From Mycolicibacterium rufum (GTDB taxonomy: Bacteria; Actinomycetota; Actinomycetes; Mycobacteriales; Mycobacteriaceae), in NCBI RefSeq assembly GCF_022374875.2, contig NZ_CP092427.2:4030001-4094000 (forward strand): a DNA stretch of 64,000 bases, given 5' to 3'. This document shows, one piece after another, positions 24,281-32,447 of this stretch. The translations under genes were made by a program, and so were the position numbers. Each line of letters begins with the position of its first letter. Position 1 is the stretch's first letter. Under the pieces are notes generated by a model. That model was not told the DNA's origin, ran no database searches, and saw only the letters and a list, made by a program, of their open reading frames with translations.

Positions 24281-25806
24281 AAGCCGATCGCGGCGGCTGC
24301 GGAGTCGGTCTGACGCCAACCGGGAAGGTCCACCCCTGGCGCCCACGTCGAGTGCGTGCCGCTAGAGATCCGTTCCGGCAGAGCGAGAGTGCACACCGGA
24401 CCGTCGGCGACCCGGGCGGCGTCGAACACCAGACAGTAGGAGGCGTCGGTGTTCATGTCGGTGGTCAGGGTGACGAGATAGCCGTCGTCCTCGCCGGTGC
24501 CGCCCACCCGCGGTGCCATGGCGGTCTCACTGCCGTACACGCCCTCGCCGAACGCGAAGCGTTCCTCGTGGCCGGTGTGCAGGTCGTGCCGGAGCAGACC
24601 GTCGAACAGGAACCAGGACGGCTTGCCGGTCGCGGCGTAGGTGTAGCGGTAGTCGAGTCCGGCGCGGTCGGGGTTGATCATGCCGAATTCGCTGATGCTG
24701 TCCGACAATTGCTCCTCGCGGACCTCGCCGGTGACGAGGTTGAAGCGCCAGCGGTGCAGCCGGGCCTGCATGCGGTCCAGCGCCAGGAACCGGAAGGCGC
24801 GCTGCCACTTGTTGCCCATGCCGTTGTCGGCGGGTTCGGGATCGCCCTGGAAGAAGCCGTCGAGCACGATCTCGTCGCCGTCTTCGTAGGCATTGGGGAA
24901 GTGCAGCACATACGTGGGGTCGGCCTCGAACCACCTGATCTGCGAGACGTCGCCGCGACGGGGGATAACCGCGAACCGCGACGGGGTGTCTCGGTGGAAG
25001 CGCGGCAGGTGCACGTTGTGTTCGAGCAGCCCTGGCTCCCAGAACAGCGGAAAGTCGTTGAGAATCACGTAGTTCTCGGTGAACGCCATGTCGTGGGGCA
25101 GCCGCGGGCCGGGCAGTTCGACGTCGACGGTGTGCACGACGTCCCCGGTGTCACTGACGACGCCGTAGCGCAGGTACGGGGCCTGCTTGCTGTAGGTGAA
25201 GTACAGCAGCTCACCGGTACGGGCGTCGACCTTCGGGTGGGCCGAGACCCCCCAGTCCGCGGGGAAGCCGCCGTTCCAGTCCTCCTTGCCCAGCGCGTCG
25301 CCGGTGCAGGGGTCGGTGCGGTACAGGTCGCCGCACTGGTAGTGGGAGGTCAGCGCGACCCCGCGGTGCACGACGACATCGGTCGACGACGCGTCCTTCA
25401 TCAACGTCCTTGCGCCCCAGCCGTAGTCGCGGCGGGCGAGTTCGACCGGTTCGGCGATGCCCGGCCACAGCGGGCCGCCTGCCGCGTTCTCCTCTGCGAA
25501 CCCGTCGGTGCGGACGAACCGGTTGCGGTAGAACGCTTTTCCGTCACGGAAGCCGACGATGTGCAGCATGCCGTCCCCGTCGAACGGGTGGTAGTTCTTC
25601 AGCGCCGGGTGCAGCGGGTTCTCGGTGTTGCGCAGGTACACGCCGTCCAGGTCGTCGGGGATGCTGCCAGCGACGACGGTCAGATCGTCGTCGTCCCACT
25701 CGGTCGTCTGCGGCCGCCAGGGCCCGGTCCGGTAGGGGTGGTCGTCGTCGGCGGGCAGCGTCGACAGGTAGGTGGCGACGATCTCGGGATGGGTGCGCAG
25801 ACTCAT
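24277..25806 (-). CDS. Carotenoid oxygenase family (RPE65-like) dioxygenase
   Basis: This is a 509-residue seven-bladed propeller oxygenase. The four iron-ligating histidines are H190 (SAHPKVD), H238 (LPHDMAF), H302 (VLHFPNAYE) and H485 (GTHSTWAP). The PNPxF-like N-terminus reads NTENPLHP and the HPFDGDGM motif is present. Enzymes of this family cleave carbon-carbon double bonds of apocarotenoids, stilbenes or lignin-type compounds with O2. It is translationally coupled to the thiolase upstream and the regulator downstream. Pairing with a thiolase argues for catabolism of the cleavage product; the substrate is not identified. Confidence 0.93.
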   Translation of the reverse strand: MSLRTHPEIVATYLSTLPADDDHPYRTGPWRPQTTEWDDDDLTVVAGSIPDDLDGVYLRNTENPLHPALKNYHPFDGDGMLHIVGFRDGKAFYRNRFVRTDGFAEENAAGGPLWPGIAEPVELARRDYGWGARTLMKDASSTDVVVHRGVALTSHYQCGDLYRTDPCTGDALGKEDWNGGFPADWGVSAHPKVDARTGELLYFTYSKQAPYLRYGVVSDTGDVVHTVDVELPGPRLPHDMAFTENYVILNDFPLFWEPGLLEHNVHLPRFHRDTPSRFAVIPRRGDVSQIRWFEADPTYVLHFPNAYEDGDEIVLDGFFQGDPEPADNGMGNKWQRAFRFLALDRMQARLHRWRFNLVTGEVREEQLSDSISEFGMINPDRAGLDYRYTYAATGKPSWFLFDGLLRHDLHTGHEERFAFGEGVYGSETAMAPRVGGTGEDDGYLVTLTTDMNTDASYCLVFDAARVADGPVCTLALPERISSGTHSTWAPGVDLPGWRQTDSAAAAIGL

Positions 25807-27020
25807 GAGTGACTCCCGACGACGAAGGTGACCGTGGTGGCGGTGCTGCCACCGAAGTTGAGCGTGCCGAATGTCCGGGCCCCGTCGACCTGATAGGCCC
25901 CGGCGGTTCCGCTGACCTGCCGCGCGGCGTCGAGCAGCATCCGGACCCCGGAAGCGCCCACCGGGTGTCCGCCGCCGATCAGCCCGCCACTGGGGTTGAT
26001 CGGACAGCGTCCGTCGATGTCGATGTCACCGGCTTCGACGGCTTTCCACGACTCGCCCGGCGGCGTGAGCCCGATGTGGTCGATGGCGAGGTACTCGCTG
26101 GGGGTGAAGCAGTCGTGCACCTCGAACCCGTCGACGGCCTCGAGGCGCACCTGCGCACGATCGAAGGCGTCGCACACCGCGGAGCGGACATGAGGCAGCA
26201 CGTAGGGGTGGCCGGCGGAGCGGTCGAGTTTCTGCTGCAGACCCAGCCCGACGGTCCGGTGTCCCCACCCGTCGACGCGGCCCAACGGCCGTGCGGTCGG
26301 GTGATCGCGCAGCCAGTCGTCGGTGACCAACACCAGGCCCGCGCCGCCGTCGGTGATCTGACTGCAGTCGAACCGGCGCAGCCGGCCCTCGACCGCAGGA
26401 TTGGTGATGTCGTCGTCGGTCAGCGGGTCGGGGACGGCCCAGGTGCGGGTCTGCGCGTTCGGGTTGTGGCGAGCGTTGGCGAGGTTGCGGGCGGCGATGG
26501 CCCGCAGATGCGCGTCGTCGAGGCCGTAGCGCCGGTCATACTCGGCGGCGACCGCGTCGAACATGTGCGGCCACAGGTACTTCGCGTCCTCGCCCTCGTG
26601 ACCCGTCCACGCCGCGGTGCCCAGGATCGAGGTCGCCGTATCGCCGGGCACCGTTTTCTCGAGCTCCACGCCGACCACCAGTGCGGTGCGATAGGCACCC
26701 GAGCGCAGGTCGGCCATCGCAGCGAGGGTGGCCACGCTGCCGGATGCGCACGCGGCTTCGTGCCGGGTGGCCGGGACGGCCCACAGGCCGTCGTGGACGG
26801 TGGCCGGCATCGCGCCGAGGTGGCCCTGGCGGGCGAACAGCTCTCCGAAGGCGTTGGCGACATGCACGACGCCGATGTCGGCGGCGTCCACCCGAGCGGC
26901 GGTCAGCGTCGCGTCGACGACCTCGGACGTCAGATCGGCGAAGTCGCGACCCTCGCGGTCGAGGTTGCGGGCGAAGTCGCTCTGGTATCCGTCGAGGATC
27001 CACACCCCGGGTGTGCTCAT
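25803..27020 (-). CDS. Thiolase family protein (acetyl-CoA acetyltransferase / lipid-transfer thiolase-like)
   Basis: This is a 405-residue thiolase-fold protein with nucleophilic C91 in HEAACASGS, a D-C-F-T-P-S-E active-site loop and the late GGGHPVGASG motif with its histidine. Members cleave or form C-C bonds at beta-ketoacyl-CoA; some SCP2-type members act with a partner protein. The ATG at 27020 is chosen; a GTG at 27029 is in frame and equally unsupported by a ribosome site. It is the first gene of a four-gene operon with ATGA/GTGA couplings and is divergent from the GAF-ANTAR gene. Confidence 0.88.
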   Translation of the reverse strand: MSTPGVWILDGYQSDFARNLDREGRDFADLTSEVVDATLTAARVDAADIGVVHVANAFGELFARQGHLGAMPATVHDGLWAVPATRHEAACASGSVATLAAMADLRSGAYRTALVVGVELEKTVPGDTATSILGTAAWTGHEGEDAKYLWPHMFDAVAAEYDRRYGLDDAHLRAIAARNLANARHNPNAQTRTWAVPDPLTDDDITNPAVEGRLRRFDCSQITDGGAGLVLVTDDWLRDHPTARPLGRVDGWGHRTVGLGLQQKLDRSAGHPYVLPHVRSAVCDAFDRAQVRLEAVDGFEVHDCFTPSEYLAIDHIGLTPPGESWKAVEAGDIDIDGRCPINPSGGLIGGGHPVGASGVRMLLDAARQVSGTAGAYQVDGARTFGTLNFGGSTATTVTFVVGSHS

Positions 27021-27107
27021 CTCCGGCACGCTACTACAACTAACGGAGTGACTGAACCAAGGCGGTCCCGCCGGCTGCGTGTCTGAACCGACGAGACCTC
27101 AACAGGG

Positions 27108-27173
27108 GCCTTGGTCGACCGAGGCACCTGTCTGCGGGCCTGCATTGCCCGCAAGTCAGCGGGGCAAACCCCG
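27108..27173 (+). promoter_or_regulatory. Structured leader of the GAF-ANTAR gene
   Basis: Three inverted repeats follow one another: a near-perfect palindrome GCCTTGGTCGACCGAGGC at 27108-27125, a hairpin GCGGGC/GCCCGC at 27134-27152 with a seven-base loop, and CGGGG-CAAA-CCCCG at 27160-27173. The last two are seven bases apart. Tandem hairpins are the general form of ANTAR targets, though the loops here do not match the published hexaloop rule. Confidence 0.45.
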
Positions 27174-27213
27174 TCCGGTGTACGGTGCCCTCGATGTGGG
27201 AATTCCTTGGGTC

Positions 27214-27900
27214 ATGACCGGGTCGACGAATCACGAGCTCGCGCAGCGCATGGCCGAGCTGGCCCGCGCGGTCGCCGCGCCCCGTAGTGTCGACGACGTC
27301 CTCAACGACGTCACCCGTGAGGTGATGGAGCTCATTCCGAGCACCGTCGCCGCCGGGATCCTGTTTGTGGGCAAGGCGGGCCGCTTCGAGTCGGTCGCGG
27401 GCACCTCGGACCTGCCGCACGAGCTCGACCGGCTGCAGATGACGTTCCGGGAGGGGCCGTGTCTGGAGGCGGCTCTCGACGAATTCATCGTGCGGTCCGA
27501 CGACTTCGCCGCCGAGCACCGCTGGCCGCGCTACTCGGCGGCCGCGGCCGACCTCGGCGTGCGCAGCGGCCTGTCGTTCAAGCTCTACACGACAGACCAG
27601 ACCGCGGGCGCGCTCAATCTGTTCGCGCTCGAACCCAACGCGTTCGATGCGCGGGACGAGAACATCGGAGCGATCCTGGCCGCGCACGCCGCGGCGGCGA
27701 TCATGGCGAGCCGGCAGAACGAGCAACTGCAGTCGGCGTTGTCCAGCCGCGACCGCATCGGGCAGGCCAAGGGCATCATCATGGAGCGCTACAACATCGA
27801 CGACGTGGCGGCGTTCGACATGCTGCGCCGGCTGTCGCAGGACAGCAACACCAAGCTGACCGACATCGCGCAGCGGGTGATCGACACCCGCGGCACCTAG
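27214..27900 (+). CDS. GAF and ANTAR domain-containing regulator
   Basis: This is a 228-residue protein with an N-terminal GAF sensor domain (about 20-150) and a C-terminal ANTAR RNA-binding three-helix domain, SRDRIGQAKGIIMERYNI through LTDIAQRVI. Mycobacterial proteins of this layout act as antiterminators that bind tandem RNA hairpins and respond to a ligand or to phosphorylation. ATG at 27214 is preferred; GTG codons at 27196 and 27079 are also in frame, the latter running through the structured leader. The gene stands alone, followed by a repeat element and tRNA-Arg. Confidence 0.9.
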   Translation: MTGSTNHELAQRMAELARAVAAPRSVDDVLNDVTREVMELIPSTVAAGILFVGKAGRFESVAGTSDLPHELDRLQMTFREGPCLEAALDEFIVRSDDFAAEHRWPRYSAAAADLGVRSGLSFKLYTTDQTAGALNLFALEPNAFDARDENIGAILAAHAAAAIMASRQNEQLQSALSSRDRIGQAKGIIMERYNIDDVAAFDMLRRLSQDSNTKLTDIAQRVIDTRGT

Positions 27901-27909
27901 CGCGCTGAC

Positions 27910-27951
27910 CGTACGGTTTCTGACGTCCTCACTCGCACGACGCGTCAGAAA
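27910..27951. repeat. Inverted repeat related to the element at 13228
   Basis: TTTCTGACG at 27917-27925 pairs with CGTCAGAAA at 27943-27951. The left flank continues as CGTACGGTTTCT, a 12-base identity with 13231-13242, and CGTCAGAAA also occurs at 13264-13272. It lies just after the GAF-ANTAR gene and may act as a terminator. Confidence 0.65.
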
Positions 27952-27980
27952 GCGAACATTCGGCGGCAAAGATCACAACG

Positions 27981-28053
27981 TGCCCCCGGCAGGATTCGAA
28001 CCTGCGACACCGGCTTTAGGAGAGCCGTGCTCTATCCCCTGAGCTACGGGGGC
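27981..28053 (-). tRNA. tRNA-Arg (anticodon CCT)
   Basis: This is a 73-base cloverleaf on the minus strand. The acceptor stem GCCCCCG pairs with CGGGGGC. The D-arm region is TAGCTCAGGGGATAGAGC, the anticodon loop CTCCTAA sits on a CGGCT/AGCCG stem, and the T-arm is CAGGTTCGAATCCTG. The anticodon CCT reads the rare arginine codon AGG. CCA is not encoded. Confidence 0.97.
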
Positions 28054-28103
28054 GACGGTGGGAGCTTACCGGGCATCGACGCCCCGACTCACCTGCGTTA
28101 GTT

Positions 28104-28121
28104 ATGTCAAAAATGTCAAAA
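28104..28121. promoter_or_regulatory. Tandem ATGTCAAAA repeat upstream of the oxidase-like operon
   Basis: ATGTCAAAA occurs twice head to tail (28104-28112 and 28113-28121), 20 bases before the GTG at 28142 and 50 bases upstream of the divergent tRNA. The A/T-rich patch stands out from its surroundings. It could be an operator or, read on the minus strand, TTGACA-type promoter elements for the tRNA. Confidence 0.55.
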
Positions 28122-28141
28122 CTTCGACGGGTCCCGGTAGC

Positions 28142-28849
28142 GTGCCGACCGTGGAGCTGACACTGCAACGCATCGGCGCCTGGTCGGGCAGCATCATGAT
28201 CCTCCTCTACGGCGCCAGCTTCTCCGGCGTCGCGCAGCTCTTCCCGCCGCTGTCGCCCGCATCGCCGGCCGACGAGATCGCCGCCTTCTTCGTCGACCAC
28301 AAGATCTGGATCCGGTTCGGCGTCTCCGGCGCGTTGCTCAGCGCCGCACTCGCACTGCCGTTCCTGGCCGCCATCGTGCTGCGGATCCGGCGCGCCGAGG
28401 GCGGCTGGGGCATGCTGTCGATGACCCAGCTGATGGCCGCGACGGTGTTCGTGCCCGCGCTGATCTTCCCGCAGTTCTTCCTCGGCGTCGCCGCCTACCG
28501 CCCCGCGGAACGCTCGGCCGAACTCACCCAGGCCCTCAACGACGTGTTCTGGCTGTGGTTCATCGGCATCGTCGGCACGATCATCGTCCAGAACATCACC
28601 CTCGCGATCGCCGCGTTCACCGACACGGCGCCGACGCCGACGTTCCCGCGGTGGTACGGCTACCTCAACCTGTGGGTCGCGACGCTGTCGCTGCCGGGCT
28701 GCGTGGTGGTCGTCTTCAACGACGGCCCGCTCGCCTGGAACGGGGTGTTCGCGTTCTACATCCCCGGGCTGGTGCTGGTCGTGTGGCTCTTCGCCACCAC
28801 CGCGGTGATGCTGCGGTCCATCACCGCCGAGCAGGCCGCCTCGGCGTGA
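28142..28849 (+). CDS. Multi-pass membrane protein of an oxidase-like operon
   Basis: This is a 235-residue protein with about six transmembrane helices and short polar loops. No catalytic motif is recognised. It is translationally coupled (GTGA) to a cytochrome c oxidase subunit III-like gene and co-transcribed with a subunit IV-like gene, so it is probably part of the same membrane complex. GTG at 28142 is used; GTG at 28151 is an alternative. The family appears mycobacterial, and I cannot name it. Confidence 0.8.
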   Translation: MPTVELTLQRIGAWSGSIMILLYGASFSGVAQLFPPLSPASPADEIAAFFVDHKIWIRFGVSGALLSAALALPFLAAIVLRIRRAEGGWGMLSMTQLMAATVFVPALIFPQFFLGVAAYRPAERSAELTQALNDVFWLWFIGIVGTIIVQNITLAIAAFTDTAPTPTFPRWYGYLNLWVATLSLPGCVVVVFNDGPLAWNGVFAFYIPGLVLVVWLFATTAVMLRSITAEQAASA

Positions 28850-29412
28850 CGACGACCCTACGGCGGGTGCCCGGCGAGAGCGGCACCTGGGTGTTCCTGT
28901 TCGGTGACATGGCCGTCTTCGGCGCCTTCTTCGTCACCTTCCTCGTCGAACGTGCCCATGCCCCAGAGGTTTTCGATGCCGCACGCAAGACCCTGCACCT
29001 CGGCATCGGTGTCGCCAACACCCTCGTCCTGCTCACCAGTTCGCTGCTGGTGGTGCTCGCGCTGAACGCGCTTCGCGCCGGACACCACGCCGTGGCCACC
29101 CGCGCGGTCGCTGCGGCCATCGGCTGCGGCATCGGCTTCATCGCGCTCAAGGTCGTCGAATACGTCTCGCTCGCCGTGGCGGGACACGGCCCCGGCGCCA
29201 ACCACTTCTTCCTCTACTACGTCATCCTGACCGGTCTGCACCTCTTCCACGTCTGCCTCGGGCTCGGCGCACTCGGCTTCGTCCTCACGCAGACCCGGCG
29301 GTCAGCGTTGAGCACCACCCGGACCGCGCTGGTCGAAGGCGCCGCCTGCTTCTGGCACCTGGTCGACCTGCTGTGGATCTTCCTGTTCGCCCTGCTGTAT
29401 CTGGTGAGCTGA
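28846..29412 (+). CDS. Cytochrome c oxidase subunit III-like (NorE-type) protein
   Basis: This is a 188-residue membrane protein. It has the subunit III features GTWVFLFGDMAVFGAFFVTFL, a central HLGIGVANTLVLLTSSLLV and HFFLYYVILTGLHLFHV, and a final helix WHLVDLLWIFLFALLYL. It is the short five-helix form (NorE-like) found beside nitric oxide reductases or in orphan operons. No subunit I or II is present here, so it is either an accessory to an oxidase encoded elsewhere or part of an undescribed complex. Confidence 0.88.
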   Translation: MTTTLRRVPGESGTWVFLFGDMAVFGAFFVTFLVERAHAPEVFDAARKTLHLGIGVANTLVLLTSSLLVVLALNALRAGHHAVATRAVAAAIGCGIGFIALKVVEYVSLAVAGHGPGANHFFLYYVILTGLHLFHVCLGLGALGFVLTQTRRSALSTTRTALVEGAACFWHLVDLLWIFLFALLYLVS

Positions 29413-29413
29413 C

Positions 29414-29683
29414 ATGACGGTCCTGCGGCTGCTGAAGAACCGCGCCGGCGTCAGCTGGCTGATCCTGGTCGCCGCCACACTGGTGTCCTGGGCCGTCGGC
29501 GCCGAGCACGGCACCGGCTCGATGGTGGGAGTGCTGGTGCTCGGCATCGCCGCGATCAAGGTGCGTCTGGTCGGACTCGACTTCATGGAGCTGCGGCACG
29601 CCCCGATTCCACTGCGCGCAGCGTTCGAGGCGTACTGCGTCGGCATGTGGGCGCTGCTGTCGGCGCTGTACCTGTGGCTCTAG
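29414..29683 (+). CDS. Cytochrome c oxidase subunit IV-like (NorF-type) small membrane protein
   Basis: This is an 89-residue protein with three transmembrane helices (SWLILVAATLVSWAVGA, MVGVLVLGIAAIKVRLVGLDFMEL, and a C-terminal MWALLSALYLWL). The KVRLVGLDFMELRHAP loop is typical of prokaryotic subunit IV (COX4_pro/NorF). It starts one base after the subunit III-like stop codon and overlaps the convergent oxidoreductase gene by four bases. Confidence 0.88.
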   Translation: MTVLRLLKNRAGVSWLILVAATLVSWAVGAEHGTGSMVGVLVLGIAAIKVRLVGLDFMELRHAPIPLRAAFEAYCVGMWALLSALYLWL

Positions 29684-30504
29684 CCCAACGCCGCGATCAC
29701 GTCGCCGAACGCCTCGGCGTGCCGGTCCTGGACGATGACGTAGCTGATGCCGTACCGCTCCCGATAGCCGTTGATCCGCTCGGCCATCTCCGCGGTCGAC
29801 CCCGACAGCACGCCGGGATGACGCAGCAACTCCTCATCGGACAACCCCGGCAGGAAGTGGCGCGGGATCGTCAGGTCCGGCCTACCCGACCCGTCGAGCG
29901 GCATCGCGGTGATCGCGATGTTCAGCTCCAGGGCGTCGAACCGGTCTCCGGCGGCGGCGCGCACGAAGGCGATCCGGTCGGCCAGCGGATCCTCCCCGGC
30001 GCTGGGTGCCCGGTCGCCGCCGGTCAGCCCCACGATGTCGGCCTGCTGCGCCGCCAGACGCAGCACCCGGTCCCCGTTGCCCGCGATCATGATCGGGACG
30101 TCGGGCAGGTACTCGGCCATGTACTCGCAGGTCTGCCGTAGGTGGTCGACCCGCGCCCCCGCGGTCGGGAACGGGATGCCGGCCGCCTCGAACTCCTCCT
30201 TGACGTATCCGGTGCCCAGGCCGAGGTCGAACCGTCCGTCCGACAGGTCGCGCAGCGCGGCGACGTCGCGCGCCAGCAGCGCCGGCCGGTAGAACGCCGC
30301 GTTCAGCACGAAGGTCCCGACGCGCAGCGTCGAGGTCGCCATCGCGATGGCCGTCATCACCGGGAACGGGGCCGGTCCGCCGAGGTGGTCGGGCACGTGC
30401 AGCACGTCGTAGCCGAGATCCTCGGCCCGACGGGCGGATTCGATGATCTTGTTCCGTGACGCGCCCCGCATGACGCCGATACCGAATCGAAATCTCCTGG
30501 CCAC
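29680..30504 (-). CDS. LLM class (probably F420-dependent) oxidoreductase
   Basis: This is a 274-residue luciferase-like TIM-barrel oxidoreductase. It has FRFGIGVMRGASRNKIIESARRAEDLGYDVL, VPDHLGG, STLRVGTFVLNAAFYRPALLARDVAALRDLSDGR, LGLGTGYVKEEFEAAGIPFP and PIMIAGNGDRVLRLAA. Mycobacterial members mostly use the deazaflavin F420; the cofactor is inferred. The GTG at 30504 is preceded by TACGAT six bases upstream, which places the transcription start at or next to the start codon, so the mRNA may be leaderless. Confidence 0.87.
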   Translation of the reverse strand: MARRFRFGIGVMRGASRNKIIESARRAEDLGYDVLHVPDHLGGPAPFPVMTAIAMATSTLRVGTFVLNAAFYRPALLARDVAALRDLSDGRFDLGLGTGYVKEEFEAAGIPFPTAGARVDHLRQTCEYMAEYLPDVPIMIAGNGDRVLRLAAQQADIVGLTGGDRAPSAGEDPLADRIAFVRAAAGDRFDALELNIAITAMPLDGSGRPDLTIPRHFLPGLSDEELLRHPGVLSGSTAEMAERINGYRERYGISYVIVQDRHAEAFGDVIAALG

Positions 30505-30573
30505 GGTCCGATCGTAGGGACAGGTTTGAAGCCGATGCCGCGCGGGCACAAACGCCTCAGTCTTTCTCGCGAA

Positions 30574-30612
30574 GATCCGGCCCGTCGTCGAACACATCCG
30601 ACGGGCCGGATC
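30574..30612. promoter_or_regulatory. 14-bp perfect inverted repeat between divergent genes
   Basis: GATCCGGCCCGTCG at 30574-30587 and CGACGGGCCGGATC at 30599-30612 flank an 11-base loop, and AAAATTT follows. Because the neighbouring genes diverge, a simple terminator is not expected. It could be an operator or an attenuator in the leader of the ligase gene. Confidence 0.65.
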
Positions 30613-30636
30613 AAAATTTCAAGGCCGTATCCCCTG

Positions 30637-31734
30637 ATGGCAGACATCCCCACGCTCGGCGTCGAGGAGGAGTTCCTCCTCGTCGATCCGGGCAGCGGTG
30701 CGCCGGTGGCGCGCAACCGGGAGGTCGCCGAGCACGCGGCCCAGCAGGGCGTGGACCTTCAGCTGGAGTTGACCAGCTGTCAGGTCGAAACGGCGACGGA
30801 CGTCGCCCACACCACCGACGAGCTGCGTGATCAGCTGCTCCGCCTGCGCCGGACGGCCGCCGGCGCCGCCGATCGGGCCGGTGCGCGGCTGCTCGCGGTG
30901 GGGCTGCCCCCGACGCTGCCGCGCGAGTTCCCGATCACCGACAAGCCGCGCTACCGCGACATCGGTGAGCGTTTCGGCATGATCGCTCACGAGCAGGGCA
31001 TCTGCGGATGCCACGTGCACGTCGCGGTGCCCGATCGCGACGCGGCGGTGGCGGTCGCCAACCGGCTTCGGCCGTGGCTGCCGATGCTGCTGGCGCTGAC
31101 CGCGAACTCGGCGATCTACCGCACCGCCGACACCGGGCACTCGAGCTGGCGCAGCGTGCTGTGGGCGCGGTGGCCTAGCGCCGGTCCGCCGCCGCATTTC
31201 GGTTCCGCCGAGGAGTACGACGCCGCGGTGAAGATGCTGGTGCAGACCGACGTCATCCGGGACGACGGCATGGTCTATTGGGACGTGCGGCCGTCGGCCG
31301 ACTTCCCGACCGTCGAGGTCCGCGTCGCCGACGTGCCGGCCACGGTGGCCGAAACCGTGCTGTTCGCCGCGCTGGTGCGGGGGGCGGTGATGACGGCGCT
31401 GGCCGACGAGGCGCGCGGCGAACCGATGCCGACACCGGCACCCTGGGCGCTCAAGGCCGCGTACTGGAAAGCAGCCCGCGACGGGCTCGACGGGGTCGGT
31501 GTCGACCTCGCCGGTCAGACCGCCGTTCCGGTCCGGACGCAGCTGGACCGGCTGGTCGAGCGGGTGCGTCCTGCGCTGGAGGCAGCCGGTGACCACCGGT
31601 TCGTCGTCGACGGTCTCGCCGCGGTCGCCGAGCGGGGCAACGGTGCGATGCGGCAACGGCAGGCCTGGCGGAGGCGCCACGACGTCGCCGACGTGCTCGC
31701 CGAAGCGGGCGCGGCGACGCTGGAAACCGACTAG
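30637..31734 (+). CDS. GCS2 / YbdK-type carboxylate-amine ligase (glutamate-cysteine ligase family)
   Basis: This is a 365-residue member of the glutamate-cysteine ligase 2 family. It begins [14 protein letters not shown], contains [28 protein letters not shown] and [19 protein letters not shown], and ends with [16 protein letters not shown]. The family makes gamma-glutamyl amide bonds using ATP. In organisms that use mycothiol the YbdK branch has an uncertain substrate. ATG at 30637 lies 25 bases after a strong inverted repeat. It meets rskA tail to tail with a four-base overlap. Confidence 0.9.
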   Translation: MADIPTLGVEEEFLLVDPGSGAPVARNREVAEHAAQQGVDLQLELTSCQVETATDVAHTTDELRDQLLRLRRTAAGAADRAGARLLAVGLPPTLPREFPITDKPRYRDIGERFGMIAHEQGICGCHVHVAVPDRDAAVAVANRLRPWLPMLLALTANSAIYRTADTGHSSWRSVLWARWPSAGPPPHFGSAEEYDAAVKMLVQTDVIRDDGMVYWDVRPSADFPTVEVRVADVPATVAETVLFAALVRGAVMTALADEARGEPMPTPAPWALKAAYWKAARDGLDGVGVDLAGQTAVPVRTQLDRLVERVRPALEAAGDHRFVVDGLAAVAERGNGAMRQRQAWRRRHDVADVLAEAGAATLETD

Positions 31735-32447
31735 ACGAGAGGCAGTTCGGCGAACGCGGGGCCGGTCGGCTCCGAGGAACCGCCGGGCGGTTCGACGGTG
31801 AACGCCAGCGAGCGCGAGGATCCGAGGTCCGGCAGCACCGCCGTCGTCGACGGCGCGACCGCCTTGGCGTCCATGGTGCCCGCCGAATGTGGACCGTCCG
31901 CGGCCACCAGCCACATCTGGTACACCGTGCCCGGCTTGGGCGGCGGCACGTTGTTCATCACGAGCACCCCGGAATCGCGCTCCCGGGAGAACACCACGGT
32001 CGCGGTGCCTCCGCCGGGGATCTCGCCCGACACCGTGCGCACGTCGGGAGCGGCGAACACCTGGTCGGCGGTCGAGGGCGATTCGCTGGGGCGCAGCGCG
32101 ATGCCGACCCCGACCGCACCGAGGCCGACGGCCACCGCCGCAGCGGCGGCCAGCATGCTGGTCGTCCACCGCCGCCGCTTGGGCGCCGCGGGACGCAACG
32201 CCTGCACGTTGTCTCCGGCGATCTGCGCCAGCACCTGCGCGCGGAGCTCGGCGGGCGGCTCGACGGCGGTGGCGTCGGCGATCACCGCCATGGTCTCCCG
32301 CACGGCGCGGACTTCCGAACTGAACTGCTCGGCCACTCCCGGCGGAGCGCCGCGAAGCATGCGGTCGATGTCGTCGACCTCGGCGTCGCTGAGCGCATGC
32401 AGCGCGTAGGGCGTCGCGAGCGACAACAGATCTTCTGGGCTGGTCAT
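31731..32447 (-). CDS. rskA: Anti-sigma-K factor RskA
   Basis: The 238-residue membrane anti-sigma factor has a cytoplasmic N-terminal domain (about 1-90, with [18 protein letters not shown]), one transmembrane helix near 97-117, and an external domain with [31 protein letters not shown] and [18 protein letters not shown]. This is the RskA/DUF4880-type sensor that holds SigK inactive until regulated proteolysis. Length and domain order match the M. tuberculosis protein (232 residues). The ATG overlaps the sigK stop by four bases, fixing stoichiometric production. Confidence 0.93.
   Translation of the reverse strand: MTSPEDLLSLATPYALHALSDAEVDDIDRMLRGAPPGVAEQFSSEVRAVRETMAVIADATAVEPPAELRAQVLAQIAGDNVQALRPAAPKRRRWTTSMLAAAAAVAVGLGAVGVGIALRPSESPSTADQVFAAPDVRTVSGEIPGGGTATVVFSRERDSGVLVMNNVPPPKPGTVYQMWLVAADGPHSAGTMDAKAVAPSTTAVLPDLGSSRSLAFTVEPPGGSSEPTGPAFAELPLV

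Noticed and set aside
27134-27173. Definite ANTAR target RNA
   Set aside because: Two hairpins are present but their loops have seven and four bases and do not show the A1/G4 hexaloop; kept only as a low-confidence leader structure.
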